A stretch of DNA of 64,000 nucleotides, from assembly GCA_963682025.1 (NCBI GenBank), contig OY821517.1, positions 234,461,966 through 234,525,965 of the forward strand, read 5' to 3'. Source of the stretch: Cordilura impudica (taxonomy: Eukaryota; Arthropoda; Insecta; Diptera; Scathophagidae). The translations under genes and the position numbers were made by a program. The notes under the pieces are model-generated. The model had not been told where the DNA came from, ran no database searches, and worked only from the letters and a program-made list of their open reading frames with translations. Positions 13,278-22,780 of the stretch are shown here, piece after piece. The stretch's first letter is position 1; each line of letters opens with the position of its first letter.

Positions 13278-14518
13278 CTAAGAGAAATCAGAATTTTAAG
13301 GACGGGTTCGGTAGTCAATAATGTTTTAATTTTCATAAAACTTTCCTCAGCAGCCTTGGCCCACTCAAATTTTCGCTGCTTTGAAACAACTTCGGTTATA
13401 GGGTAAGTAACATCGGCAAAATTTGAAATAAATCTTCCGTACCAACCCGTTAACCCAAAAAAACCTAGAACTTGTTTTAAGGTTTGAGGCGTTGGCCAGT
13501 TCAAAATTGCCTCAATTTTCTCTGGATCGGTAGAGATTCCACCGTCACCTATGATGTACCCTAAATATTGTACCTTCCTAACACAAAATTTGCTTTTCTT
13601 AATATTTAACGTTAAGTTGGCCTTTTTAAATTCCTCTGCTAATCTAACCAGAGTAGACAAATGATTTTCAAAAGTGTCTGACACGACACAAACATCGTCG
13701 AGATAACCAAACACTGAATGTTTTAATTCTGGTGGAATTATCGAATCCATTAAACGACACATTGCTTGCGGCGCCGTACATAAGCCAAAAGGCATCACTG
13801 TAAATTGGTACAGCGGTCTTCCGGGTATCGTAAATGCTGTAATGGCTTTCGATTAATCATCTAACGCAATTTGCCAATACGCATCCTTTAAGTCAATTTT
13901 TGTAACAATATTTGCTTTTGGTAACCGGGCGAAAATTCCTCCTATGTTCGGAAGCGGGTAAGCGTCTTTAGTAGTAACTTCGTTTATTTTTCGGGCGTCT
14001 AAGCATAGCCTGATCTTCCCTGGCTTAACTACCATCCTCATCGGTGAACCCCACGCGATTGAACTTTCCTCAATAACTCCTAAACTGAGCATTCTATCAA
14101 TTTGGGTATACATCAATTTCTTTACGACTGGAGAAACAGGGCAAAATCTTTGTTTAATTGGTTTCGCATTACCCACATCTATGCTGTGTGTAATGAGAGA
14201 AGTTTTACCTAGACCTTGTTTTTCAAAAGATGGAAAAAATGTTTTAACCATTTCTAACTGATGTTGTTGAAAACTTGATAAGGGATATAAATCGGGATCT
14301 GTAGTTTCTGGGGTGTTATTTTTATCCCAAGATAAATCTGCAACAATATTATTTATTAAACCAAACGACTTCCAGAAATCCAATCCTAGGATCAATCTTT
14401 GACTAAGAGAAGGTACTATATATAAAATGAATTTCTCCTTTTTATCCTTGTATACTATTTCTACTTCGATTAAACCTATAACTTTTTGGGCTTGGCCATC
14501 TGCAGTGCGAACAGACGC
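13278..14518 (-). pseudogene. pol: pol reverse transcriptase, copy 1 (in-frame stop before the YLDD box)
   Basis: Reverse transcriptase copies the element RNA into cDNA. The frame starts right after protease (VRTADGQ, then ILGLDFW) and holds the RT boxes RLCLDARKINEVT, DAYPLPNI, TKIDLKDAYWQIALDD and MPFGLCTAPQ, then the catalytic YLDD. It ends with the GFFGLTGWYGRFI region that leads into the connection domain. A single TAA at 13853-13855 interrupts the frame between the palm box and MPFGL; the frame is the same on both sides. The same stop is present in copies 2 and 3. A 1-nt deletion near 13290 disrupts the end of the domain in this copy only. Confidence 0.92.
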
Positions 14519-14949
14519 AATTGATTTTTAAAACCAAAATGGTTTGAAAAATCCTCTCTAGCTAGATCTCTTCCAATACAACTTATGTTCGCGCCCGTAT
14601 CCAGCAAACCTAATTCTAATTTACCTAACAAATTAACTTCCGCGTATAGTCTACCATCTTTTTCGGAATTCACTAGCGCCTGTTTTATTTTTTTATAAAA
14701 ATTTCTCATACGTACTGTGGATCGATTATATTTTCTTCTTAACTTCTTATCTACTTGCTTATCATTAAAAATCCTAAATCTAGCCTTAATATACGCCTTT
14801 AGTCTTTCGTGTAAAGGACGAATGTTAAATGCCTTGGAATTATTATTATCAAATTCACTTTTCTTATTATTACTTTTATTATTCTTCAATATTTTTATTT
14901 CATTTTCATTTACCTTATAGAATGTATTATCATATTCATATCTGGACAA
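14476..14949 (-). pseudogene. pol: pol protease region, copy 1
   Basis: A retropepsin-like aspartic protease that would cleave Gag-Pol. The active-site box LLDTGAN lies around residues 115-121 of the open stretch, after a long basic, Asn/Lys-rich N-terminal extension of about 100 residues. The frame differs from that of gag, which ends at 14990, and opens only at about 14976. So pol would need a frameshift or another mechanism, or an indel has occurred. At the 3' end the frame shifts again before VRTADGQ. Copies 2 and 3 have a TAA (near 29075 and 42703) where this copy has CAA. Confidence 0.85.
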
Positions 14950-14989
14950 TATGATACCATATTCTGAGCTTTTTTAATTCCTACAAAAT

Positions 14990-16254
14990 CTATTTGGGAG
15001 CTATTCGATTGTTGTTTAGATATGAGCTGGGGTAGTTTTTTGAATTACGTCCATTATTTGCGCATTTTACACACTGTGGTTTATATACGTTTTTCAGACC
15101 ACAACCGTAACAAAAGACCTGCCGATCCTTAAGGCACATATCCCAAAAGTGACCTTCCTCCTCGCAGTTCCAGAACTTTATGTGTTTATCCACTTTATTC
15201 AAGGCGTTTACCTCAAACTCAGAATCTTCTACACTATTAGGCTCCATAACTGTGTGATCTGTTTCTAAATTTGGCTCCGAATCAATTACAGCAACGCGTC
15301 GTTGTGGTTGACCACCTAATTGGTATTGACTGAAATTATTGCGACGCGACAACTCTTCTCCTAACAGATTTTCTCGCTTTTGGCAAAGTTTCTTTAATTG
15401 TGAAATAGATCTAATTTGTATATACAGTAATTCGTGGCGAATCTCCGGCCGAAGATTTCTTGTAATGATTTCGATTAGCTCATCGTCCTCTAAATGTATT
15501 TCTAATCTATCTAATATTTCACTAATTGCCTCATTAAATGTTTGAAATGACTCATTCGGTTTCTGCTTTCGATTATGTAACTCCTCGCGAACGTCAAATG
15601 TTATCCTAAAATCTCTGTATTGTTTTTTTTTAGCTCGATGCAGAAAGAATCCCATACAATATGGTTAACCGATTTCCGAGAATGCCTATACCAATCTCTA
15701 GCTTTTCCTGTCAATAACACATGTAAATTTTTACCCACACTGTCATCAAAATTGCTATTAAAACTCTCCTCAACCAAACATTTTACTCGATATAAAAATT
15801 CCTCACACCTAAGACCATTCGAGGACCCATCAAATTTGACGTTCCAACTTTGAATAATGGTCGTAATCTTATCTGGATTCATTCTAAGATTCGGTGCGGC
15901 CCCATGAGCAACATTTGGCAGATTGGGTTCAAGATCTGGTTCTGATAAAAGTAAAGAATTTGCCCTAGGTTGTTGTGGTTGATGTGTCGGCGATCGAAGT
16001 GGCATCTTCAATTGTCATTGTTGTGTTTAGGGTTGAAGCATCATCTGCGGTTGTGAACGTAATGGGGGTGGACTAATATTCATCTCAGACAACACTCGTT
16101 GCACTGTGGTTTCTATCAATTGGGACATTCGGTCTCTGTTTCGATTAACTCTTCTTCCGCGAGTTGATTGATTTGTGGTATTACGGGTAGAATTACAAGC
16201 ATTCTGCGATAAATTTTGATCATAAGCTGACGTGTTCAAATCTAGAAAAGGGCC
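14990..16254 (-). pseudogene. gag: gag capsid and nucleocapsid, copy 1 (frameshifted)
   Basis: Gag builds the intracellular particle. The frame continues from the RING ORF upstream after a TAA at 16255. It contains a low-complexity Asn/Arg/Gln-rich segment, a capsid-like part (IQSWNVKFDGSSNG, then LLTGKARDWY) and a second frame with KPNESFQTFNEAISEIL. The nucleocapsid follows. Its first knuckle lacks the first Cys (Phe161 in FWNCEEEGHF of the 3' ORF). Its second knuckle is CYGCG..YKPQCVKC, without His. Lesions: TAA at 16027-16029, TGA at 16015-16017, and a 9-A run (15623-15631) in the middle of capsid that puts the two halves in different frames. Confidence 0.87.
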
Positions 16255-16635
16255 TTAAGCACTAGCGGTTTGTAACTTATCGCCTTGAGAAGCATGTGAA
16301 ATAGTTGTCTCATCTTGTAGCTTAGCACTTCTAGTATTGTATCGGTTGACTGCAGACACACGACCTCTACCGCGATAACTACTTTCTTTTCCTTTGTTCG
16401 TTGGCCTAGAACCAGGTGGAACTAAAGCTTTTAAGTGACACAATATTTTGCAGTCAGGGCACTCGGGTGTGTCCTGTAATCATTTTGAAATGCAATCCTT
16501 ATGGAACGTGTGGTTGCATTTAGTAGTTAAGCATTCACTAAGAATTGACATCGGCTGTTCACATACAGTACAAACTAGATCTAATGGAGGATCTGACAAA
16601 GCAGCTATATTTTCGTTACTACGCATAATAGCCAT
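16255..16635 (-). pseudogene. RING-H2 domain ORF at the N-terminal end of gag, copy 1
   Basis: An ATG at 16633-16635, preceded in frame by a stop, opens a 126-residue reading frame broken only by a TGA at codon 52 (16480-16482). The residues fit a RING-H2 zinc finger: Cys22, Cys25, Cys40, His42, His45, Cys48, Cys59, Cys62, that is C-x2-C-x14-C-x-H-x2-H-x2-C-x10-C-x2-C. RING fingers are usually E3 ubiquitin-ligase domains that recruit E2 enzymes. A basic stretch rich in Arg and Gly follows. The frame ends in TAA at 16255, but the same frame reopens directly as gag, so it is either a separate small protein or the N-terminus of Gag. The TGA and the TAA are in all three copies. Confidence 0.82.
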
Positions 16636-17756
16636 CTTTGAAACTAGTAAGCTAATTTAAAAAGTATCAAAATTTATTTCCTGAAAACTTAAAATTGAAG
16701 CGACCAAACTTTTGGCAAACAGCAGCAATTCGAACTCAATAATCATATGTTGCCTTCAAGTTAATATGATACGCTGGGAGCATAAAATTATTACTAGCGA
16801 AAAAAAAATTTTAAACTATTTGTAAAAATTCGAAAATTCAGGTAAAATTTAAATATAATTTACTTATATATGTATATCCCCTTAAGGAAAAAAAACAAAT
16901 CACTTAAGTTACCAAACTTTTGGCAAACAGAAGCAATAAGATTTTGTTGAAATATATTCTCTGCCAAAATTAAATTTCATGAGAATTATTAAAATTCAAT
17001 GTATTAGTCGCAAGATCTGCAGGTATTTGTTAAAAGAAACTAAAGGGAAATCTCTGAATCAATTTTCCAACTGAAAGATATAATTAAAATTTATCTAAAA
17101 AATATATAATTATTATAGACGACTTTCCTATTATAAGGTTGAGAAAATAATATGAATACTTTAAGAATAATTTTTTTTTCAAATTTTCTTAATTCACTTT
17201 GAATACTCCTTGAAAATACTCTATATAACGCTGACAGGAAAAATAGGTTATTGTACACTAACATGCTGATTTTAATTTGTATCACATATTCTGTACTAGC
17301 ATCGTAAGACGGTTTGGTACTCGCCTTAAAAAGCAACGTCCAATATTCCAGGAAAACTATCTAATAAATCATAACATGAGATGCAAACACAATACAGGAT
17401 TCCTCAGAAATAAAAAAAAACATATTGTAGCAAAAAAAATTATTGATCGTAAAGGAATATTAACCAGCCAACTGGTCGAAACTATCCATACCAATTTAAC
17501 GACAGATAGTCGAAATCCACGAAGGTGCCAAGATTTATTGCGAAAAAAAAAATAATTTTATTGAACATTAATTTTTAAAATCTGATATTATTTGAAACTA
17601 ATTAACGGAATATTTGTGAACACAGTTAAACTGCTACACAGGAGACCAACAACAAGATTTATTATTAAAATTTCTTACAATTAATCTCCTTAGTTGAGAC
17701 ATGACTTTTCGACAAAAGTATCCCTCTTTCGAGACATAACCTATCGAAATAATCAT
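16636..17756 (-). other. Untranslated leader of copy 1
   Basis: About 1.1 kb between the primer site and the RING ATG with no supported coding region. The phrase ACTTTTGGCAAACAG with the following AGCAAT occurs twice (about 16708-16730 and 16912-16936). Short ORFs on both strands here have atypical composition and no recognisable domain. Confidence 0.6.
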
Positions 17757-17774
17757 GCCCCACGTTGGGCGCCA
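17757..17774 (-). promoter_or_regulatory. tRNA-Lys(CUU)-type primer binding site, copy 1
   Basis: On the element strand it reads TGGCGCCCAACGTGGGGC, 4 nt after the LTR end ATTACA. As I recall it, this is complementary over 18 nt to the 3' end of fly tRNA-Lys(CUU). It would prime minus-strand DNA synthesis. Confidence 0.88.
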
Positions 17775-18643
17775 TTTTTGTAATGGAAATAAGATGATGG
17801 CAGAAATAGTATTTCATAAACTGTGAAGTACAAAATTTTAATTATGAGAAGAAGTGAATAAAATTATTAGCACAGCGCAGATGCCACCAATAGAGCCAAA
17901 TCGATGGTCAGATATAAGACACTACCTAAAATAATATAGTGGCCAAATAAATATTTCAGTCTCCTATCTCATGTAATAATTGAGTGACTAAGGGTCGGCG
18001 GGACCCGTCTCAGCCGCTAGCTTCAGTGGCGTGGGGAGGTTCTTGACCCCTGTCAAACAAATCACCAATACCATTTTATTAAAGAGTCCCTGAATTAGAG
18101 TGGGTTAAAAAAAATGAATATAAGGACCAAATCTAACATCTATTGATCCCCCAATAAAAAATATAGAAAGCAACGGAATTTGAAACTTAAATGATGAGTA
18201 ACAGAGAATTAACAATAGAAAGGGGTCATGTTGCTCAGGACCCGTGCTCAAACCCTCCCAACCAATGTTCTTCAAAGCACGAAATAATTTAGATTTTTTT
18301 CATAATAATTCAATACAGAATCCTAATAAAGTTAAGATTTTATTTAGCTTACTCGTTATAATATTTTTGGGATATAAAATGTATATGTTTATGTTATTCC
18401 AAAAATTAAAATAAGCTTGAATATTAATAGATTTACGAATTTATTTCATGTGTATATTGTACGCGCTTTTAAAATTTGCACAGGATTAAATACGGTTTAT
18501 TTTTGTTTCTTACTTGTAATACTGAAAACTAACAAAAACAAGGTTTATTATTAAAATTTCTTACAATTAATCTCCTTAGTTGAGACATGACTTTTCGACA
18601 AAAGTATCCCTCTTTCGAGACATAAACCTATCGAAATAATCAT

Positions 18644-18661
18644 GCCCCACGTTGGGCGCCA
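18644..18661 (-). promoter_or_regulatory. Second primer binding site created by the 886-bp duplication
   Basis: The same 18-nt TGGCGCCCAACGTGGGGC as at 17757, displaced by 887 bp, and followed on the plus strand by the same LTR edge TGTAATGG at 18666. It is present only in unit 1. Confidence 0.88.
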
Positions 18662-20060
18662 TTTTTGTAATGGAAATCAGATGATGGCAGAAATAGTATT
18701 TCATAAACTGTGAAGTACAAAATTTTAATTATGAGAAGAAGTGAATAAAATTATTAGCACAGCGCAGATGCCACCAATAGAGCCAAATCGATGGTCAGAT
18801 ATAAGACACTACCTAAAATAATATAGTGGCCAAATAAATATTTCAGTCTCCTATCTCATGTAATAATTGAGTGACTAAGGGTCGGCGGGACCCGTCTCAG
18901 CCGCTAGCTTCAGTGGCGTGGGGAGGTTCTTGACCCCTGTCAAACAAATCACCAATACCATTTTATTAAAGAGTCCCTGAATTAGAGTGGGTTAAAAAAA
19001 ATTGAATATAAGGACCAAATCTAACATCTATTGATCCCCCAATAAAAAATATAGAAAGCAATGGAATTTGAAACTTAAATGATGAGTAACAGAGAATTAA
19101 CAATAGAAAGGGGTCTTGTTGTTCAGGACCCGTGCTCAAACCCTCCCAACCATTGTTCTTCAAAGCACGAAATAATTTAGATTTTTTTCATAATAATTCA
19201 ATACAGTATCCTAATAAAGTTAAGATTTTATTTAGCTTACTCGTTATAATATTTTTGGGATATAAAATGTATATGTTTATGTTATTCCAAAAATTAAAAT
19301 AAGCTTGAATATTAATAGATTTACGAATTTATTTCATGTGTATATTGTACGCGCTTTTAAAATTTGCACAGGATTAAATACGGTTTATTTTTGTTTCTTA
19401 CTTGTAATACTGAAAACTAACAAAAACAAGTAGGAGTGTAAAATTCGGCTATGCCGAATCTTTGATACCCTCCACCTAGGTTTTTTTGCACTATTTGTAA
19501 CAAATTTAGATAAAATATTTGAAAATGTAAACAATTTGATCAATTTAGTAATTTATTACAACCAATACTCTGAATTTTCAGCATTTACGTTTAACAATTT
19601 TAAAGTCAATAGAAGATATTAAACAAAATATATTTTTAAATTTCGGATCCTTTTCGGAATACTTGACCATGTCTTATATTTTAAAAGCACTAGCGTTAAT
19701 CAGTTTTATTTTTTCGATCTTATTATGACATTCCATTTGTAGCGCATCGATAAATGGATTTTCGTCTATGTGTTTTTATTGCAAAAGGTTTCTTACTTTT
19801 GTCGAATTGTAGGGATTTTTTGAAAATTTTTTTTTAACAAGTTGTTATTATATACGTTTCAATTTTAAACTTTAAAATTAAAAAATATCTATCTTTTTTA
19901 AATCTGGTAATAACTCTATAATATGGAGATAGTAAATACGTGGCTTCTTTAATAAGAATGACAAGTAAAAAACACTTTTGTGCAGTTTACTTGTTTTGTG
20001 CATTTTTTTTTAATACATACATAAGTACGCCATCTTTATAGATCTCTTCGATTATATTAA

Positions 20061-20546
20061 AGGTGCTATTACATGATGTGTTTTTTACATATTTTTTTAC
20101 ATATTTTCCCACAACAAAAGTTGTACACATCGTGTGATACATACGAAACATTGTTTATGTACAATACATGAAGAAAGTCACATGTACATTTTTCAATTAG
20201 AACAGGTTATATTTTTGCATGACAAACATGAAAATACAACACTGCTTGTGGCGAAAGAAAAACAGAGTAAATTTTAAAGATTAATATTGAAAGAAAAATA
20301 AATTGTTTAGTATTAACAATTAAAAAATATATAACCTTTTTTTAACAATAAATTTTTGTAAATTCACAAATTAAATCAGCTGTTGTTTACACTTAGAGGT
20401 TATGTCATACGGAAATACATATGCTCGTGTGATAGCAAAAATTATGAATCGTATGTAAAAGACAATTTTGACAGACATGAGGAATTTCATATGGATAAAA
20501 AAAAGTGACAGTACATATGTAAAAAACACTTCGTGTAATAGCACCT
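20061..20546. mobile_element. MITE-A, copy in LTR A
   Basis: The terminal inverted repeats start AGGTGCTATTACA and continue for at least 33 bp as far as TTTTTTACATAT. The element is 486 bp with no coding region. The flanks read TTAA on the left and TAAG on the right, so a TTAA-like target duplication is possible but not proven. Confidence 0.72.
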
Positions 20547-20613
20547 TAAGTAAGTTTGTAAATAAAAAGAATATTAAAATATTATAAATGTAACCATAAT
20601 TGATTTTAGAAAA

Positions 20614-20944
20614 ATGTCCACATCAAAGAAATATAGAAAACAAAGGTTTTACTCAAGTTAGTTGAGAGACGAGAAGCTAATGGGATAGAACAGGTCAAAG
20701 ATGACGACTTTATATACAGATGCAAGGCTTGTGAAAAATATTAAATTGCGATAAATCAGATCTAAGTATACATGCTAATAACCAATGTCTTAAAAAAATA
20801 TCTTTTAAAACCAACAACCAAAATTCTGTTTACGTTATAAGATCCCATTTGCAAGCCATTTTAATTAATTGTGTAAATTTTAAATGCACATCTAGCCATA
20901 TAAAAGATGAATTATACAGAATAGTAAAAATATTTTTTTTATAA
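20614..20944 (+). pseudogene. BED-like zinc-finger remnant (hAT-type transposase N-terminus?), copy 1
   Basis: Aligned with copies 2 and 3, this is a remnant of a reading frame containing CKACEKIL...IHANNQC, a C-x2-C...H-x4-C pattern like the BED-type finger of hAT-family transposases. This copy has lost about 24 bp after the ATG and one base before the finger, so the frame is broken. No catalytic region follows. Family assignment is tentative. Confidence 0.5.
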
Positions 20945-21300
20945 TATCTGTTGATTTTTTATATTGTTTTTATGTAATTCTAATGATATTCTTATCTTAT
21001 TTTTTATGATATTTTTTTCGTTTTTATGTTATTTTTGCATTATTGAAATTGAAAATTAACAAATTAAAAATAATTTTTTTTTTGAAAAATTGAAAAAAGT
21101 AGTGTAGGGAAAAATGTAGAGTGAAAAAAGTGAGTGTAGGGAAAAAAGGGATTTTTTTTCATTAGCGTAGAGATTTCTGTAAAAATCTCCTGGCATCACT
21201 GGTACCTATTAAAAAACAATGTAAGATTTCACAAAACAATGCGACGTATATCTGCTTTGTTCAAAAGCTTTCATAAGACTAAATGAAATTGTTACTTATG

Positions 21301-21882
21301 CATGAAACACATAGACGACAGAGGCTACACAAACACACGGATACAAATGCTACTGGCTACAATTGTAGTCGTGTAGTCAACTACTTCATTTTTTTGAAAA
21401 CGACAGCAACATATAACAACAATGTAAACAGCTGTTTTTTATAAAAAATCATTTTTATTTCAGTAGTGCCAATTATATTTTTTTTTTTTAAATTTATTAA
21501 AATAGAAAAACATGTATGATTCTATATAAAATTGTCTTAAATATATTACTTATTTATAATGCATTATTATAACGTAAAAATAAATAAATAAATTTACTTA
21601 TTAATAGAATTATTATAGCATTTCATTTTGCGATTAATTTTTTCAACAAAGTAAAATATTTCATAGCACTAATATCTTTTACATATTTTGTTATATTGTC
21701 AACACTATTTTCATTTTGTAGCCAACAAAAACAGAAATTAGCCTAAGTTGACTACAGCAGCAAAAGTGGTCATGTAGTCGTGTAGCTGTGTTGGTGTCAA
21801 AATAATCGTTTTCATATAAACGTGTGTATTTTATTTTTGACAGACTGTAGTCGTGTAGGCGCTGTCGTCTATGTGTTTCATG
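21301..21882. mobile_element. MITE-B, copy in LTR A
   Basis: The terminal inverted repeats are CATGAAACACATAGACGACA at the left and its reverse complement at the right, extending into GGCTACAC. The element is 582 bp, AT-rich and non-coding. Subterminal repeats of GTAGTCGTGTAG are found near both ends. Confidence 0.75.
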
Positions 21883-22527
21883 AGAGAGTTCGGCTAACTG
21901 GTGCCATTATGTATATTTGTGTGTAAACAAAAATATACGATATCCCAGTAATCATTTCGAAGATTGTTTTAACAAAAATCATCTTACTGTGTCTTCTTCG
22001 AGCACTTTTGATGATTAAAAACTGATTAATCACATGCAGTATTAGAAAAAGATTAAGAAATGATTTTTGCTTACGCTTAAAAAGTGTTCTATAGAAAAAT
22101 GACATTAAATATGACTCAAAAGTAAGTCGAAATTAATCAGAAATTTGGATAAAAAAGGTTCTCAAGATGAGTCGGGGGTAAGGTAATATTTCCTCCCAAC
22201 AAAAGAATATTTTGTGATCAGCAAAAGAGCGCATTTATGACTGTTTTAATAGCACAGAGGAGTCAAAAAAGACTCCACATGATCACTTATTGCATAAATT
22301 GTTTACTGGGATTTTATTCACTATCTGTAGAAACAGTTTTTTAAGTAAAACAAATCTGCACACAATTTCAATTCTATTTCGTTTACAATGATACGATCAC
22401 TTTGTTTACTAGCTAGTAGTAAAATAAGAAAATAGTATTATAATACAGCGTAATGATGAATTGTACTTCTCAATTAGTTTATTTTTAATGTGCCATAAGA
22501 AGTTCGGTTTGAATGAATGAATATATG

Positions 22528-22645
22528 CTTCCCAGGGCGAAGCTTAATCATTGCACTTTGATTGAGTTGAGCCCGCGACTATTCCTGATGTGGATAGCTC
22601 GTGTCTACAATTTTTGGTAGTTGGGAATGGCGTTTGTGCAAAGGG
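22528..22645 (+). pseudogene. U1 snRNA fragment 1 in LTR A (5' truncated)
   Basis: The segment matches the 3' two thirds of U1 snRNA: TTCCCAGGGCGAAGCTTA, the U1A-binding loop ATTGCAC, ACTATTCCTGATG, an Sm-like site AATTTTTGG and the 3' stem-loop start GGGAATGGCGTTTG. The 5' end that pairs with splice sites, and stem-loop I, are absent, so it cannot act as U1. Recognised from memory of conserved fly and human U1, without alignment. Confidence 0.83.
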
Positions 22646-22659
22646 AAGCATGAACACTT

Positions 22660-22780
22660 GTTTCCCAGAGCGAGGCTTAATCATTGCACTTTGATTGAGC
22701 TGAGCTCCGCGATTATTCCTAATGCGGAATAAATCGTGCATTAAATTCTCGGTAGTCCGGGAATGGCGTTTGCTTGCGCC
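22660..22780 (+). pseudogene. U1 snRNA fragment 2 in LTR A (5' truncated)
   Basis: A head-to-tail second U1-like segment, 132 bp after the first and starting at the same point (TTTCCCAGAGCGAGGCTTA). It keeps ATTGCAC, GATTATTCCTAATGCGG and GGGAATGGCGTTTGC. The Sm site is degraded to AATTCTCGG. It is closer to canonical U1 in the middle than fragment 1. Confidence 0.83.

Larger units (their letters stand above)
11595..17778 (-). mobile_element. Ty3/gypsy-type LTR retrotransposon, internal region, copy 1
   Basis: The internal region between two LTR edges, read on the minus strand, holds in order: tRNA primer site, a leader of about 1.1 kb, RING plus gag, protease, RT, RNase H and integrase. RT-RNase H-integrase is the Ty3/gypsy order. 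A Cys-Tyr-Gly-Cys second knuckle in gag, a PQSNASERVNR integrase motif and an HAKDIK ending suggest the Osvaldo/Ulysses group, whose members can have long LTRs; this placement is from memory. No envelope gene lies between pol and the LTR. No clear polypurine tract precedes the 3' LTR (the element strand reads ATCCGGTTT just before TGTAAC). The copy is inactivated by several stops and frameshifts. Confidence 0.9.
17653..19425. repeat. 886-bp tandem duplication spanning the primer site and LTR end
   Basis: 17653-18538 and 18539-19425 are near-identical direct repeats. Each holds about 100 bp of leader, the primer site and about 760 bp of LTR. Units 2 and 3 have one copy. The duplication accounts for most of the extra length of LTR A. 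Confidence 0.93.

Noticed and set aside
14717..14920. Plus-strand 67-aa hydrophobic ORF, also at 42899
   Set aside because: Antisense of the Asn/Lys-rich protease extension.
15601..15655. Programmed frameshift at the A run in gag
   Set aside because: The run lies in the middle of capsid rather than at a gag-pol junction, the shift needed is not the usual -1, and run length differs between copies, so an indel is more likely.
16448..16660. Plus-strand 70-aa ORF opposite the RING domain, also at 31001 and 44629
   Set aside because: Antisense shadow of the RING frame; the minus-strand reading has the zinc-ligand pattern.
17277..17555. Lys/Arg-rich ORF in the leader that faintly recalls a Tc1-type helix-turn-helix
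   Set aside because: Too weak; broken or altered in the other units, and no inverted repeats were found around it.
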